Assembly (NCBI GenBank): GCA_003567095.1
Contig: PXAQ01000274.1
Coordinates: forward strand, 1 to 6,779
Direction: 5' to 3'
Source: Phycisphaerae bacterium
Lineage (GTDB): Bacteria > Planctomycetota > Phycisphaerae > Sedimentisphaerales > Anaerohalosphaeraceae
DNA length: 6,779 bases
The first letter of the stretch is position 1; every line of letters begins with the position of its first letter. Position numbers and translations under genes: made by a program. The notes beneath the pieces are model-generated. The model did no database searches and was not told the origin of the DNA. It saw nothing but the letters and a program-made list of their open reading frames with translations. This document shows, piece after piece, positions 6,235 through 6,779 of this stretch.

Positions 6235-6246
6235 GTCTTTTATCCG
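6214..6246. repeat. Nested inverted repeat overlapping the promoter
   Basis: Outer arms CGGATAA (6214-6220) and TTATCCG (6240-6246) are perfect complements, as are inner arms CTTGA (6221-6225) and TCAAG (6231-6235). A five-base centre (ACGGG) and a four-base one-sided bulge (6236-6239) separate them. The element covers the -35 box and the spacer of the proposed promoter and ends just before the -10. It could be a repressor or activator operator, or a hairpin in a readthrough transcript; no T-run follows on the minus strand, so it is not a standard terminator for the HEAT gene. Confidence 0.55.
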
Positions 6247-6327
6247 GCCTGTGGCTATAAATTTGTCGCACCGGTGTTTGTATGTGCAGCACTGTCGAAC
6301 GCTCTATTTGTAAAATATTGGGTCTTT

Positions 6328-6344
6328 AAAAACCGAAATCGGTC
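6328..6344 (-). terminator. Possible short intrinsic terminator after the HEAT-repeat gene
   Basis: On the minus strand GACCG-ATTT-CGGTT forms a five-pair stem (one G-T pair) with a four-base loop, followed by TTT. The first bases overlap the TGA stop of the HEAT-repeat gene. The stem is short, so termination may be partial, but the position is right for the end of that transcript before the next promoter. Confidence 0.35.
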
Positions 6345-6779
6345 ATTTTGACATCAGCAGGACGGACTGGGCGGCGATCAGTCGGACAATCTCCGAGCGG
6401 CTGTCCAGGGCCTGGGGCAGATAGCCGGTCAGCTCCGGCGCGGCGATCCGGCCGATAGCCATCACCGCCATCACCGTGGCGACATCGTCCTGGTTCAGAT
6501 TGGGATTTTGCGCGAAGAATCGAGCCACTTCGTCGCTGCCAGAAAGATCGCCGAGCCGGCCCAACTGCTCGGCCGCGCACAGCCGCACTTCCTGAACATC
6601 GTCGCTGAGCATGGTCGCGATGGCCTTCTGCGCTTCCTCGGTGCCCAGGGCGCCCATCCCGCGAATGCCCATCACGCGGTCATCGGCGTATTTGCTGATC
6701 AGCAGCGCCCAGAGCTTGCTGCGGTACATCCGCGTATCGCCCAGGCGGGCAATGGACTCGATGGCCTGAATCTTGACCC
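6343..6779 (-). CDS. HEAT-repeat protein, C-terminal part
   Basis: The frame is open from the right edge to a TGA at 6343-6345, giving about 145 residues of a longer protein; a methionine at 6729 is internal, since the repeat pattern continues upstream of it (VKIQAIESIARLGD). The visible part consists of about four helical repeats of 30-40 residues with the HEAT signature of paired helices: DDRVMGIRGMGALG with QKAIATML, then VQEVRLCAAEQLGRLGD with DEVARFFA, then a longer DDVATVMAVMAIGRIAAPEL, and last SEIVRLIAAQSVLLMSK at the terminus. Such repeats form superhelical scaffolds for protein binding and have no catalytic role of their own. The partner is unknown and the N terminus, which would show any signal or anchor, is missing. 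A terminator-like hairpin and a separate promoter lie between it and the mre cluster, so it is probably a separate unit. Confidence 0.8.
   Translation of the reverse strand, partial: VKIQAIESIARLGDTRMYRSKLWALLISKYADDRVMGIRGMGALGTEEAQKAIATMLSDDVQEVRLCAAEQLGRLGDLSGSDEVARFFAQNPNLNQDDVATVMAVMAIGRIAAPELTGYLPQALDSRSEIVRLIAAQSVLLMSK

Noticed and set aside
1..6779. CRISPR arrays, tRNA or rRNA genes, transposases, integrases, toxin-antitoxin pairs
   Set aside because: No spaced direct repeats, cloverleaf-like segments, terminal inverted repeats or mobile-element protein motifs were seen; the window is nearly filled by chromosomal housekeeping genes.

Overview
The window is bacterial, fairly GC-rich, and almost every gene is on the minus strand, so biological order runs from high to low coordinates. 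Its core is a cell-shape (elongasome) cluster in the order mreB, mreC, mreD, mrdA (PBP2). Two membrane-anchored genes precede it under an apparent shared promoter, and a partial FGE-sulfatase (SUMF1-type) lipoprotein-like gene follows it. The long helix-rich anchored coiled-coil protein, the HEAT-repeat neighbour, the FGE-domain protein, the irregular start codons (TTG, GTG) and the poor Shine-Dalgarno signals together suggest a planctomycete-type bacterium, perhaps of the Phycisphaerae. This placement is inference from gene style, not a phylogenetic result.

Layout in transcription order: 6779-6343 is the C-terminal part of a HEAT-repeat protein, ending in a small hairpin plus T-run. 6342-6118 is an AT-richer 225-base intergenic region holding the best promoter in the window, with its -35 and spacer inside a nested inverted repeat. 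6117-5263 encodes a 284-residue protein with one N-terminal membrane helix, a long coiled coil and a C-terminal beta domain whose key motif resembles MreC. 5243-5091 encodes a 50-residue single-span membrane protein. 4987-3938 is mreB, 3843-3010 mreC, 2994-2473 mreD, 2429-330 the PBP2 transpeptidase, and 289-1 the start of an FGE-sulfatase-domain protein that runs out of the window.

How they fit together: MreB forms cytoplasmic filaments under the inner membrane, MreC and MreD link them across the membrane, and PBP2 performs the periplasmic cross-linking of new peptidoglycan. Gaps within the cluster are short (15-103 bases), all genes are co-oriented, and I see no convincing internal terminator, so one transcript starting near 6200 is plausible. 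rodA, the usual glycosyltransferase partner of PBP2, does not follow mrdA here. The most interesting proposal is that the coiled-coil protein and the 50-residue membrane protein are lineage-specific elongasome components, the first with MreC-like architecture.
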